NCBI GenBank assembly: GCA_022376925.1
Contig: JAIOJX010000028.1
Coordinates: forward strand, 66,987,001-67,051,000
DNA: 64,000 nucleotides
Direction of reading: 5' to 3'
Source: Tragulus kanchil
Taxonomy: Eukaryota > Chordata > Mammalia > Artiodactyla > Tragulidae
This document shows positions 50,870 through 61,772 of this stretch, in pieces (positions within the stretch are counted from its first letter, which is position 1; the number at the start of each line of letters is the position of its first letter). Position numbers and translations under genes: made by a program. Below the pieces are notes generated by a model. That model saw only the letters and a program-made list of their open reading frames with translations, searched no databases and was not told the DNA's origin.

Positions 50870-52721
50870 CCCGTTTCACTTGTTCACAGTGGGCGGCATC
50901 CAGAAGTCTCACACTTGACGGTTCCGACTAGAGTTCCTCCTGTGAGACGTCTGTGCCAACATCTTAGCTAATGGGCTTGCGTGCAGAAACGCCAAGCAGG
51001 ACCCTCAATTCAAGATGGCGGCGGCGGCGGCAGCAGGCCGTGTGCAGAGATGCTGCGCCCGGCACTGCGGTTTGGAAGGTGAGCCACACAGCTGGGTCTA
51101 CTCTGTTAGGATTCTCCCCGCTCTGTAAAGAAGCCCCGCCCACGGCTTATACTCTACACCTGGCCCTCCCGCCACTCTAGTCTATGATCCAAGGGTAAAA
51201 TTTTCCTCTGCCTTTCAAGAATCAAACTTGGTCTCCTTCTATTTTTTCAAACTACACCAGGCAGAAGGTGTCTTACTGACGACTGACTTGGGAGGGCTGG
51301 TAATAATGGTAGTCAGATGTACTTTTGTTAGAGGTTTAACTTCCTTGAGTTCTCACAAAAACAAACAAATAAAACATATTTAAACCCTAGTTCATGATGA
51401 TAAAATTAAATTTTACTTTTGCAAACATAAAAATGAAGAAATGTTATTTGTCACAAAAAAAATCAAATTAAAAATTTTTATAGGTTTCATTATTTAATTT
51501 CTAAAAAGCAACAGAGGTAAGAATTTTTTAATGTAATTTATATCACAAGAGAGTCTTGTTTTCTTGTAAAAAGACCTTTTAAAATTCCAGGAAGTTTAAA
51601 GTATATTATCCCATCCTCATAAAATCCAATCACTAACCAGCAAGTTCACATGCTGTGCTCATGAAAATCAGTCCCACTCATTACCTAACTCAGTAAAACT
51701 GCTGATTCAAATGTGAAACCAGGTGGAAAAAAAAAAAGATGAAATCAAAGCTGGTCTGCCTGAGGGACTGTTTTGGAATAAGGCTTTAAGGTCTTCCACT
51801 CAATGCACACTTAATAGGAGAATGTATCCTTCTGCCTTCATTACAAAAAAATGAAAACAACAAAAAAGTATCTCCTCTGATTAACAGTGCCACCAGCAAA
51901 GCCGATCAACAATTCCTGGGAAATAAAAATAGAATCTCGGTAATAAAACAAAGTCTAACCTTTTTCTTTTCCTTTGTGCTTAAATCCCGTTTCACTTGTT
52001 CACAGTGGGCGGCATCCAGAAGTCTCACACTTGACGGTTCCGACTAGAGTTCCTCCTGTGAGACGTCTGTGCCAACATCTTAGCTAATGGGCTTGCGTGC
52101 AGAAACGCCAAGCAGGACCCTCAATTCAAGATGGCGGCGGCGGCGGCAGCAGGCCGTGTGCAGAGATGCTGCGCCCGGCACTGCGGTTTGGAAGGTGAGC
52201 CACACAGCTGGGTCTACTCTGTTAGGATTCTCCCCGCTCTGTAAAGAAGCCCCGCCCACGGCTTATACTCTACACCTGGCCCTCCCGCCACTCTAGTCTA
52301 TGATCCAAGGGTAAAATTTTCCTCTGCCTTTCAAGAATCAAACTTGGTCTCCTTCTATTTTTTCAAACTACACCAGGCAGAAGGTGTCTTACTGACGACT
52401 GACTTGGGAGGGCTGGTAATAATGGTAGTCAGATGTACTTTTGTTAGAGGTTTAACTTCCTTGAGTTCTCACAAAAACAAACAAATAAAACATATTTAAA
52501 CCCTAGTTCATGATGATAAAATTAAATTTTACTTTTGCAAACATAAAAATGAAGAAATGTTATTTGTCACAAAAAAAATCAAATTAAAAAATTTTATAGG
52601 TTTCATTATTTAATTTCTAAAAAGCAACAGAGGTAAGAATTTTTTAATGTAATTTATATCACAAGAGAGTCTTGTTTTCTTGTAAAAAGACCTTTTTAAA
52701 ATTCCAGGAAGTTTAAAGTAT
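50486..52721. repeat. Tandem duplicated block 16 (1.12 kb x2)
   Basis: Copy A 50486-51604 is repeated as copy B 51602-52721 at offset 1116-1117, joined at a shared 'tat'. The differences are homopolymer or near-homopolymer changes ('aaatttttatagg' against 'aaaattttatagg', 'acctttt' against 'accttttt'). A CpG-rich promoter-like stretch is included, so it is seen twice. Confidence 0.95.
50870..51180 (+). promoter_or_regulatory. CpG-rich promoter and possible first exon (copied at 51986-52296)
   Basis: Roughly 20 CpGs lie in 300 bases, in a window otherwise almost free of them. The ATG at 51015 sits in 'caagatggcggcggcggcgg', the YY1-like start context common at mammalian housekeeping promoters. 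The frame runs 21 codons (Met, six Ala, then GRVQRCCARHCGLE) and stops being exon-like at a good donor, 'ggaag|gtgagcc', at 51078/51079. A GC box on the other strand ('gccccgcccac') lies about 55 bases further. The protein start is not one I recognise. Transcription would run toward the PROS1 3' end, antisense to it. Alternatives are a long non-coding RNA or an unannotated alternative first exon. Confidence 0.6.
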
Positions 52722-52830
52722 CAGAAAATAATCAAGATCTGCACAGCACAGGTAAAACCCTTCAGCTGTTATTGAAACATAAGTATAATTACACACAGGA
52801 AAAAGATATTATCAGCAGAGAAAAGATGCC
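52195..52830 (-). other. PROS1: Probable PROS1 3' untranslated region (extent unknown)
   Basis: This follows the PROS1 stop on the minus strand. I cannot fix the poly(A) site. An ATTAAA-type variant signal (plus-strand 'tttaat', near 52643) is a possibility and a canonical AATAAA was not found close by. It overlaps copy B of duplicated block 16 below 52721. Confidence 0.45.
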
Positions 52831-52991
52831 TTAAGTCTTCTTTGTATTTTGCCAAACTGATGGACATGAGTGAGCTCTAATATCATTATGTTTAGAAATG
52901 GCTTCATCCAAATCCAGCTGTACACCATTAATGTTCACTTCCATACAACCTTGATAAAAGGCATTCACTGGTGTGGCATTGAATGGAACAT
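52831..52991 (-). CDS. PROS1: PROS1 last coding exon (exon 15), C terminus of protein S
   Basis: Encodes the last 52 residues of vitamin K-dependent protein S, the plasma cofactor of activated protein C and of tissue factor pathway inhibitor, and a ligand of TAM receptors. It completes the second laminin G-like domain. The reading is ...[19 protein letters not shown]..., then [20 protein letters not shown] and a TAA stop at 52831-52833. The acceptor is 'ttttacag|atgttcc' (boundary 52991/52992). The exon enters in phase 1, completing the Asp codon begun by exon 14. The cysteines in GCMEV and HSCPS are the pair that closes this domain in the family. An NAT glycosylation sequon is present. The frame is intact, with introns, so this is the gene and not a processed pseudogene. 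Confidence 0.95.
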
Positions 52992-53412
52992 CTGTAAAAA
53001 CAGAATACTAAAATATTAGGCCAAGACTTTTAGCATCTTACTTGCTTATAGTTAAGAGACATTATTCACACTGCTCATTTCCAACCAAACTCTAATCATA
53101 AAGGAAAAGTTAATAATGTAATTCTACTCAATAAATTCATATTAAGTGACTTCTGTGTTATAAGATATTGTATTTGGCACTGAATTCAGCATAGCCTGAG
53201 TTCCTCTGACTTTGTAAACAGTTCCAGCCAAACCTCAGATAAATAAACATACTTTTAAAAAGAGTAGAAAAAGCATATTCCTACTTGTGATGTTCTACTT
53301 TATTTTCTCCTCAAACGTGAGCAAGCATTAAGTCATTTTTTTCAACTCAAAATTATAGCTATTTGGAAATCTTTTTTAAATGCCATGATAAATACATATC
53401 TTTTATTATTCC

Positions 53413-55607
53413 TGGAATAAAAGCAGCTTTCTGTATTTTCCAAAGAAATAGTGCCTTGCTGAGCATACAGTAGCAGGTCTTGATAGGGAATTCACTTTTA
53501 TGTAATGTTTGGTGTTCTGTAAAATAACCATTTTAATAATACTTCAGTATATAGGGCCTCGAGGTCTTTCTACATGTTTACTTTCCTTACCAAACTCAAT
53601 ACTTAGGCAACACCCTTGGATTCCTGAGAACTACGATTCATCTTCAAAATATCCACCTCTCTACTTGCTTCCTCCTTTCTTGGCATCTCATCATAATACA
53701 TTTTAATTCCCAAAAGATAGTCCTCAGACCTTATTCTTCTTCCTCAGTTCCTTACAAATATATATATATATATATATATATCTGTCTCTCTCTCTATATA
53801 TATAATTTTCCACCTCTAACTTGCCAATGTAGTAAGTCCATACTTTTCTATGGGCTCACAGGACTTTTTAAGACACTCTTTCAAGTTTGGCTAACTATCA
53901 TAGGCTACACCACTATTATAAATATCCTTGGAAGCATCTATTACCCCTGATTTTTAATTCATAATATGCAATTTAATCTGCCTATTTTGCATATCAGTTA
54001 AGAATCTACCTATCCCCTAGTTCACACTTTGAATGTCTCCACACTTTCAAAGTCTCCTCAATTTCCAGTTTTTCCTCAATTTTTCCTCATTCTTTTTATA
54101 AACACATCTTGCCTAAAGTCAGTCCTCAGTGCTATTGACAAAATCCTGATATTTTTGCTTCTTTGAAACTCTTTCATTGTTGTTTGATTTCTGAAAATTA
54201 CATTCAACTGATTTGTGAATAAAGTAGTAGATGAATTTCAATGTATTTAGAATTCATTCATTTGAACTGTAATTATACTTACTAATAATTAATCATGTTA
54301 ATGTAACTATGTATCTATATCTGGCTCTATCTCTAACTTTGATAGCCTTTGTTGTTGTTGCTGTTCAGTTGCTAAGTCGCATCTGACTCTTTGCAACCCT
54401 ATGAACTGTAGTACATCAGGCTTCCCTGTCCTTCACCATCTCCCTGAGCCTGCTCAAACACATGTCCATTGAACCGGTGATACTATTCAACCAACTCATC
54501 CTCTGAAATCTTTATATGGAATAAAAGCAGCTTTCTGTATTTTCCAAAGAAATAGTGCCTTGCTGAGCATACAGTAGCAGGTCTTGATAGAATTCACTTT
54601 TATGTAATGTTTGGTGTTCTGTAAAATAACCATTTTAATAATACTTCAGTATATAGGGCCTCGAGGTCTTTCTACATGTTTACTTTCCTTACCAAACTCA
54701 ATACTTAGGCAACACCCTTGGATTCCTGAGAACTACGATTCATCTTCAAAATATCCACCTCTCTACTTGCTTCCTCCTTTCTTGGCATCTCATCATAATA
54801 CATTTTAATTCCCAAAAGATAGTCCTCAGACCTTATTCTTCTTCCTCAGTTCCTTACAAATATATATATATATATATATATATCTGTCTCTCTCTCTATA
54901 TATATAATTTTCCACCTCTAACTTGCCAATGTAGTAAGTCCATACTTTTCTATGGGCTCACAGGACTTTTTAAGACACTCTTTCAAGTTTGGCTAACTAT
55001 CATAGGCTACACCACTATTATAAATATCCTTGGAAGCATCTATTACCCCTGATTTTTAATTCATAATATGCAATTTAATCTGCCTATTTTGCATATCAGT
55101 TAAGAATCTACCTATCCCCTAGTTCACACTTTGAATGTCTCCACACTTTCAAAGTCTCCTCAATTTCCAGTTTTTCCTCAATTTTTCCTCATTCTTTTTA
55201 TAAACACATCTTGCCTAAAGTCAGTCCTCAGTGCTATTGACAAAATCCTGATATTTTTGCTTCTTTGAAACTCTTTCATTGTTGTTTGATTTCTGAAAAT
55301 TACATTCAACTGATTTGTGAATAAAGTAGTAGATGAATTTCAATGTATTTAGAATTCATTCATTTGAACTGTAATTATACTTACTAATAATTAATCATGT
55401 TAATGTAACTATGTATCTATATCTGGCTCTATCTCTAACTTTGATAGCCTTTGTTGTTGTTGCTGTTCAGTTGCTAAGTCGCATCTGACTCTTTGCAACC
55501 CTATGAACTGTAGTACATCAGGCTTCCCTGTCCTTCACCATCTCCCTGAGCCTGCTCAAACACATGTCCATTGAACCGGTGATACTATTCAACCAACTCA
55601 TCCTCTG
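53413..55607. repeat. Tandem duplicated block 17 (1.10 kb x2)
   Basis: Copy A 53413-54505 is repeated as copy B 54517-55607 at offset 1104 falling to 1102 ('gatagggaattc' to 'gatagaattc'). An 11-base filler separates them. It lies inside PROS1 intron 14 and includes an AT microsatellite and the 3' end of a BovB, each present twice. Confidence 0.95.
53757..53805. repeat. (TA)n/(TC)n microsatellite (copied at 54859-54907)
   Basis: A TA run, then a short TC run, then TA again. The same compound structure recurs at +1102 in duplicated block 17. Confidence 0.85.
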
Positions 55608-56385
55608 TCATTCCCTTCTCCTCCTGCCTTCAATTTTTCCAGCATCAGGGTCTTTTCCAATAAGTAATCTCGTCGCATCAGGTGGCCAAAGTATTGCAAC
55701 TTCAGCTTCAGCGTAAGTCCTTCCAATGAATATTCAGGGTTGATTTCCTTTAGGATTGACTGGTTTGATCTCCTTGCAGTCCAAGGGACTCTCAAGAGTC
55801 TTCTCTAGCTCCACAGTTTGAAGGCGTCAGTTCTTCAGTTCTCAGTCTTCTTTATGGTCCATCTCTCACATCCATACATGACTACTGGGAAAACCGCAGC
55901 ATTGACTATACATTCTTTTTTTTTGGCCACTTCTATTGGTCTTTCATTTATTTATTTTCATCCATCTTCATTCTTTGACCTGTGTGGGCCTCCCATTGCA
56001 TGGCCTCTCTCCTTGCAGAGCATCAGCTCTGGGCGCACGTGCTCCAGAGCTCTGGCTCAGTAATTGGACACATCAGTCCAGCCGCTCTGCAGCACGTGGG
56101 ATCTTCCCAGGCCAGGGATGGAACTGGCGCCCCTTGCATGCACTGCAAGGCGGTGTCCTTACCCACTGGACCACCAGGGAAGCTCAACTATACAGTCTTT
56201 TTGTCAGCAGTGATGTCTCTGCTTTTGAATACACTGTCTTAGCTTTTCTCCCAAGGATCAAGCATCTTTTAATTTTACGGTTTCAGTCACTGTCAGCAGT
56301 GATTTTGGAGCCCAAGAAAATAAAATCTGTCACTGCTGCTACCTTTTTCCTGTTTGCCATGAAGTGATGGGTCAAGGTGTATGAT
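55453..56385 (-). mobile_element. BovB (RTE) LINE 3' part, interrupted by a SINE
   Basis: On the minus strand, 55795-55598 translates to RTE reverse-transcriptase C-terminal sequence containing WTARRSNQSILKEI and LKLQYFGHLMRRDYLLEKTL, the hallmark of BovB. The 3' end reads 'ttgctgttcagttgctaagt' on the plus strand. The segment 56196-56385 is a further upstream part of the same element beyond the inserted SINE. It is 5'-truncated, with the catalytic core absent. A copy of its extreme 3' end appears at 54351-54505 through block 17. Confidence 0.92.
55913..56184 (-). mobile_element. Young tRNA-derived SINE inserted in BovB
   Basis: The plus strand starts with 'ttttttttggccacttctat' (reverse of the tail) and ends with 'ccactggaccaccagggaag' (reverse of the head). 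BovB sequence continues on both sides, and 'actatac' is present at each edge as the target-site duplication. It is the same subfamily as 38011, so it is younger than the BovB. Confidence 0.92.
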
Positions 56386-56397
56386 CTTGGCCGTGCT

Positions 56398-56500
56398 ACA
56401 TGGTTTGCGGGATTTCAGTTCCCTGGCCAGGGACTGAACCCAGGTCAGGGCAATAAAAGAACCAAATCCTAATCACTGGAGAGCCAGGAGATTCCCCTAC
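56398..56500 (-). mobile_element. tRNA-derived SINE fragment
   Basis: 'gatttcagttccctggccag', then 'ggactgaacccaggtc', then 'cctaatcactggagagccag' is a diverged reverse copy of the SINE head. It abuts the BovB end. Confidence 0.7.
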
Positions 56501-57186
56501 AGCTGATTTACTTATATTCTCTCAAAACCCAGAGAAAATGTCCATATATGGGAAGTTAAAGTAATTTAAAGAAGTTTACTAGAAGTGTAGACATCAAACT
56601 CAAAATCCTCCCAAGAGATTATGCAAATAGTATTCAAAAATGCTTCTGAAAAACTTTATGGCTCAATTTTTTATATTTTCCTAATCACTTGTTTATTATT
56701 TGCCTCTGTCTCTAGATACTAAAGGTCTTAACAGCATAGATTATATCCATTTGTTTATTGCTATGTCCCTACTGCCTGTGACATAAGGTCTTAATAAACA
56801 TTGGGTGAGTGATGATTGAATTGAAGATAAATATTTAACTCAGAAGACAACATGATTATAAAATAAAATAGTAAATCATTTCTGGTTAGGCTTGTCAAAT
56901 GCAGCAAAGCTTGGTTAGTTTTAGTTTACCATTAAAAAAAAAAAAACTAAATAAAAATGTACCAATGTACATTTGTATTCATGCAAGTCTCCAGGGAAAG
57001 AATACGGATATTGGAATTTGCTCTTCCTTTTTGATGCCTCTTTATTACAATCACATATGCTATAGATACATAAATATATGTACACATATATATGCAGATG
57101 CTGTTTTACTCCAAGTACATATTTAAAATAATATTCATTTAATTAAAAATATACTTCTTAAAACTGAAAAAACAATAAGAAGATAC

Positions 57187-57412
57187 CTGGAAGACCACCT
57201 AGGTAAGTGGTCACTGTTTCTTTCATTGCTTCGTCCAAGATGGCAAACTGTGTTTGAAAGTCTTCAGAGTAGAAGTTATCTTTTCTAAGTTGAGTCAACA
57301 GCTCCAAATTGTTTCTGTTGACTTTGATTCCCAGAAAGGTTTGCTGACTGGAACACAGACTTATGGCCTGTATCCGAGCTATTACTATACTTTCAACAGA
57401 CACCAGGATATC
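57187..57412 (-). CDS. PROS1: PROS1 exon 14, second laminin G-like domain
   Basis: A 226-base internal exon encoding 75 complete codons plus the first base of an Asp codon. The acceptor is 'tcctcag|gatatc' (57412/57413) and the donor is 'ccag|gtatct' (57187/57186). The reading starts DILVSVESIVIARIQAISLC and ends KETVTTYLGGLP, matching the SHBG-like region of protein S. The protein circulates in plasma, and this region binds C4b-binding protein and TFPI. It joins exon 13 in phase 0 and exon 15 in phase 1. No stops or shifts are present. A Met-initiated frame reported over it is only the exon read on into the intron. Confidence 0.96.
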
Positions 57413-57912
57413 CTGAGGAACAAAGACTCAATATAAACAACGACTTTCAAAACTACAATTCAAAAACTGAATTTCAAATGGGAAAATATGATAGCACCTT
57501 CAAGTTTAAATGAAAAAAACCTACTACTATCATAATTATAATTGTAGAGTATGGATTAATTTTACAAACTCCAGGTTTAGCTAAGATGTAAATGTAGAGC
57601 AGGTTCTAAAAACCCAAAACACCCATTTGGTTGCTGCAGGACCCAAAGTAGTATCTTAAGCAATTAATTTCCTTTTATGAGCCTTCCTAATTTTGAAACT
57701 TACATATGGAAAAGGAAGGAGTTGAATCATTCTTTGTTGGAGAAAGACTTGGAAAATTTAAAGTGCTTTAGTAAGAACATCCAGCAAGAGTGAAAGGTTT
57801 ATTTGTGTCACACAAGAAATGCTGTAGACTTGGGACAAACTGAGTGAAGTCTCTGAGATAGAAAAACCAGGATTGCCAGTAGCAAGTTACAGAGTATTAC
57901 CAGAAGGTTCTC

Positions 57913-57975
57913 AAATATATATATATATGTATATATAAAACATATATAATATAAATATTATGTATGTGTGTGTGT
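57913..57975. repeat. AT-rich microsatellite with (TG)n (copied at 58999-59061)
   Basis: Runs of ta and tg dinucleotides with the same internal structure in both copies at +1086. Confidence 0.8.
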
Positions 57976-58087
57976 GTTTATTTTCTGAATGTTTCAAACT
58001 GCTGATACATTAAATTACTCAACTTGCTAATAGTCATCTATGTGTATAGTTTACCAGCATATGGAGGAAATTTAAAAAGGAAGAGAG

Positions 58088-58415
58088 GGCTTCCCCTGGT
58101 GGTCCAGTGGATAAGGACACCGCCTTGCAGTGCAAGGGGCGCCGGTTCGAGCCCTGGCCTGGGAAGATCCCACGTGCCGCAGAGCGGCTGGACTGATGTG
58201 TCCAATCACCGAGCCGGAGCTCTGAAGCGCATGCGCCCAGAGCCGGCGCTCTGCGACAACAGACGCCACCGCGATAGGAGGCCCACAGGAGCCAAAGAAC
58301 AAAGACGGATGAAAACAGAGAAATGAAAGACCAATAGAAGTGTTCTGCCCGCTCCCCTCCCTCCCCAACCCGACCCCCAACCAAAATAAATAAATACATC
58401 TTAAAAAAAATAAAT
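58088..58415 (+). mobile_element. Young tRNA-derived SINE with target-site duplication (copied at 59174-59505)
   Basis: Full length, with the A box in 'ggtggtccagtgg', the B box as 'ggttcgagccc' and the body block 'gaagcgcatgcgcccagagc'. It is flanked by 'aaaaaggaagagag' on both sides. It is antisense to PROS1. The long minus-strand frame here (159 codons) is SINE read-through. Confidence 0.93.
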
Positions 58416-59758
58416 AAAAAGGAAGAGAGAGAAAATAAAATCAAAACTAAGTCAATGGGTGTTACGTTGCTTTCCAGATGGTAGAAAGATAGTCTGAAGT
58501 ATTTACTTAGCAAAGATAACAGTGTTAAATGAAGCTTACACTTCCCAAAAAACAGGTTAATTGAGGAAACCTGTTACTGTATTGTATGTATCCATATCTT
58601 GAATTCATGAAAAGTCTTAAAGATGTCAGTTGAGAAAATATTAAAGAATGATGAGTATTACATGGAATTTTATGAAAGATTGTACACAGATCGTAAGAAG
58701 GTAATCTGGCATTTGGTTGCTGCAGGCCCCAAAGTAGTATCTTAAGCAATTAATTTCCTTTTATGAGCCTTCCTAATTTTGAAACTTACATATGGAAAAG
58801 GAAGGAGTTGAATCATTCTTTGTTGGAGAAAGACTTGGAAAATTTAAAGTGCTTTAGTAAGAACATCCAGCAAGAGTGAAAGGTTTATTTGTGTCACACA
58901 AGAAATGCTGTAGACTTGGGACAAACTGAGTGAAGTCTCTGAGATAGAAAAACCAGGATTGCCAGTAGCAAGTTACAGAGTATTACCAGAAGGTTCTCAA
59001 ATATATATATATATGTATATATAAAACATATATAATATAAATATTATGTATGTGTGTGTGTGTTTATTTTCTGAATGTTTCAAACTGCTGATACATTAAA
59101 TTACTCAACTTGCTAATAGTCATCTATGTGTATAGTTTACCAGCATATGGAGGAAATTTAAAAAGGAAGAGAGGGCTTCCCCTGGTGGTCCAGTGGATAA
59201 GGACACCGCCTTGCAGTGCAAGGGGCGCCGGTTCGAGCCCTGGCCTGGGAAGATCCCACGTGCCGCAGAGCGGCTGGACTGATGTGTCCAATCACCGAGC
59301 CGGAGCTCTGAAGCGCATGCGCCCAGAGCCGGCGCTCTGCGACAACAGACGCCACCGCGATAGGAGGCCCACAGGAGCCAAAGAACAAAGACGGATGAAA
59401 ACAGAGAAATGAAAGACCAATAGAAGTGTTCTGCCCGCTCCCCTCCCTCCCCAACCCGACCCCCAACCAAAATAAATAAATACATCTTAAAAAAAATAAA
59501 TAAATAAAAAGGAAGAGAGAGAAAATAAAATCAAAACTAAGTCAATGGGTGTTACGTTGCTTTCCAGATGGTAGAAAGATAGTCTGAAGTATTTACTTAG
59601 CAAAGATAACAGTGTTAAATGAAGCTTACACTTCCCAAAAAACAGGTTAATTGAGGAAACCTGTTACTGTATTGTATGTATCCATATCTTGAATTCATGA
59701 AAAGTCTTAAAGATGTCAGTTGAGAAAATATTAAAGAATGATGAGTATTACGTGGAAT

Positions 59759-61772
59759 GTTATGAAACATTGTACACAGATCTTAAGAAGGTAATCTGGC
59801 ATGCAAAACAAACAGGGGTGGAGGCGGGCATAAAGACAAACACAGAAAAGACAAAATAAATATCAAATAAATTGCACGAGTTAACTTCCTCTACTACCTG
59901 TTGAAGGCAAGATTTCCATTTTGCCTTAAAACAACAGCAACAACAACAAACAAGCAACAAAAAAGCCGAGACCCAAATGTAGCAAGCTCCCATGGTAGAC
60001 TAGTGGCAAAAACTCAGCTGGCTTTTTTTCAAGTTGCTCACAGTTAACCATCAGAAAGGCATACCAATCATCCTTTAAGTTGCAAACAGCATCCTTATTA
60101 TCACTACAGGCATTATTCAATTATATGTCTCTTTCTAAAAGTCACAGACATCATCCCAGCCAACGGCCAACCATGGCACAGACAAAAGCTACTTGCTGTA
60201 ACTTGTTGGAATCCACTGTGGATGGTTCCACAAGAGTAGAACTATTAGCCCCTAAGAGAGGGCTGAGTGATAAAGATCTTCTGATAACTCTCATGTTTTC
60301 TCTTATTTAAGACTGCTTCCTGCTCTTCCTTCTAATTTTAAGGCAGAGTTCCCAGCAGGAAGCCAAATAGGCTGGTTTTTAGTTTTCTCTAGTCTTTCCT
60401 AATATATTTATGGGAGAAAAGATTAAGAGTGCCAGAGAGTACAAAACAGTATAATTAGGCACTGAATAGTTCAGAGTGGATTGCAATCAAATTGACTTCT
60501 ATTCTATTAGTACAGATAAATCCCCAGGATACTGAAAATTCTGAATAAGCGTGGATCTCTGTGTACTCAGAGAGGCTCCAAGGAGCCTTTGTGGGAGTCT
60601 GTCTAATCTAAGCTATAGATGCTGTAAAAGGGAATACAAAATGGTTTACTAATAATTATTGGTTAGTGATTCATCTGTTAGACTAAACTACTCTCCGTAA
60701 TGTTGATTGCTTTCAATTAATCTGTACTGATTGTAACCTATACCAAAACTTTGTCAATTAAACATACTGTACCTTGATTGTTATGAAACATTGTACACAG
60801 ATCTTAAGAAGGTAATCTGGCATGCAAAACAAACACAGGGGTGGAGGCGGGCATAAAGACAAACACAGAAAAGACAAAATAAATATCAAATAAATTGCAC
60901 GAGTTAACTTCCTCTACTACCTGTTGAAGGCAAGATTTCCATTTTGCCTTAAAACAACAGCAACAACAACAAACAAGCAACAAAAAAGCCGAGACCCAAA
61001 TGTAGCAAGCTCCCATGGTAGACTAGTGGCAAAAACTCAGCTGGCTTTTTTTCAAGTTGCTCACAGTTAACCATCAGAAAGGCATACCAATCATCCTTTA
61101 AGTTGCAAACAGCATCCTTATTATCACTACAGGCATTATTCAATTATATGTCTCTTTCTAAAGTCACAGACATCATCCCAGCCAACGGCCAACCATGGCA
61201 CAGACAAAAGCTACTTGCTGTAACTTGTTGGAATCCACTGTGGATGGTTCCACAAGAGTAGAACTATTAGCCCCTAAGAGAGGGCTGAGTGATAAAGATC
61301 TTCTGATAACTCTCATGTTTTCTCTTATTTAAGACTGCTTCCTGCTCTTCCTTCTAATTTTAAGGCAGAGTTCCCAGCAGGAAGCCAAATAGGCTGGTTT
61401 TTAGTTTTCTCTAGTCTTTCCTAATATATTTATGGGAGAAAAGATTAAGAGTGCCAGAGAGTACAAAACAGTATAATTAGGCACTGAATAGTTCAGAGTG
61501 GATTGCAATCAAATTGACTTCTATTCTATTAGTACAGATAAATCCCCAGGATACTGAAAATTCTGAATAAGCGTGGATCTCTGTGTACTCAGAGAGGCTC
61601 CAAGGAGCCTTTGTGGGAGTCTGTCTAATCTAAGCTATAGATGCTGTAAAAGGGAATACAAAATGGTTTACTAATAATTATTGGTTAGTGATTCATCTGT
61701 TAGACTAAACTACTCTCCGTAATGTTGATTGCTTTCAATTAATCTGTACTGATTGTAACCTATACCAAAACT
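59759..61772. repeat. Tandem duplicated block 19 (1.0 kb x2)
   Basis: Copy A 59759-60750 is repeated as copy B 60780-61772 at offset 1021-1023 ('aacaaacagggg' against 'aacaaacacagggg'; 'ctaaaagtc' against 'ctaaagtc'). A 29-base filler at 60751-60779 is unlike the sequence after copy B. Copy B runs directly into an LTR-like element that copy A lacks. Confidence 0.94.

Larger units (their letters stand above)
52992..57186 (-). other. PROS1: PROS1 intron 14 (between exons 14 and 15)
   Basis: Begins on the minus strand with the donor 'ccag|gtatct' (57187/57186) and ends with 'ttttacag'. It contains duplicated block 17, a BovB element on the same strand as the gene, SINEs and microsatellites. The apparent length of 4.2 kb includes about 1.1 kb that is probably redundant. 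Outside those repeats nothing is recognised. Confidence 0.9.
57624..59802. repeat. Tandem duplicated block 18 (1.09 kb x2)
   Basis: Copy A 57624-58712 is repeated as copy B 58710-59802 at offset 1086 rising to 1090 (the tail of the SINE has one more 'aaat' unit). The end of copy A has several substitutions ('catggaattttatgaaagat' against 'cgtggaatgttatgaaacat'; 'tcgtaag' against 'tcttaag'). That is typical of a low-quality edge. It lies in PROS1 intron 13. Confidence 0.95.

Noticed and set aside
50971..51180. 69-codon frame starting at 50971 in the CpG block as a coding gene
   Set aside because: It is out of frame with the better-placed ATG at 51015 and runs through the apparent splice donor. 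CpG-rich DNA often gives chance open frames.
15605..59485. Many 60-160 codon frames containing 'GKDTALQCKG', 'CRRAPALGACAPE' and similar
   Set aside because: They are the tRNA-derived SINE read in different frames and strands. The repeated words follow the SINE copies and are not a gene family.
59760..61143. Minus-strand frames with cysteine- and leucine-rich ends, same strand as PROS1
   Set aside because: They lie in intron 13, are copied with block 19, and the Cys/Leu runs come from a 'caacaacaac' repeat. No splice sites place them in the transcript.
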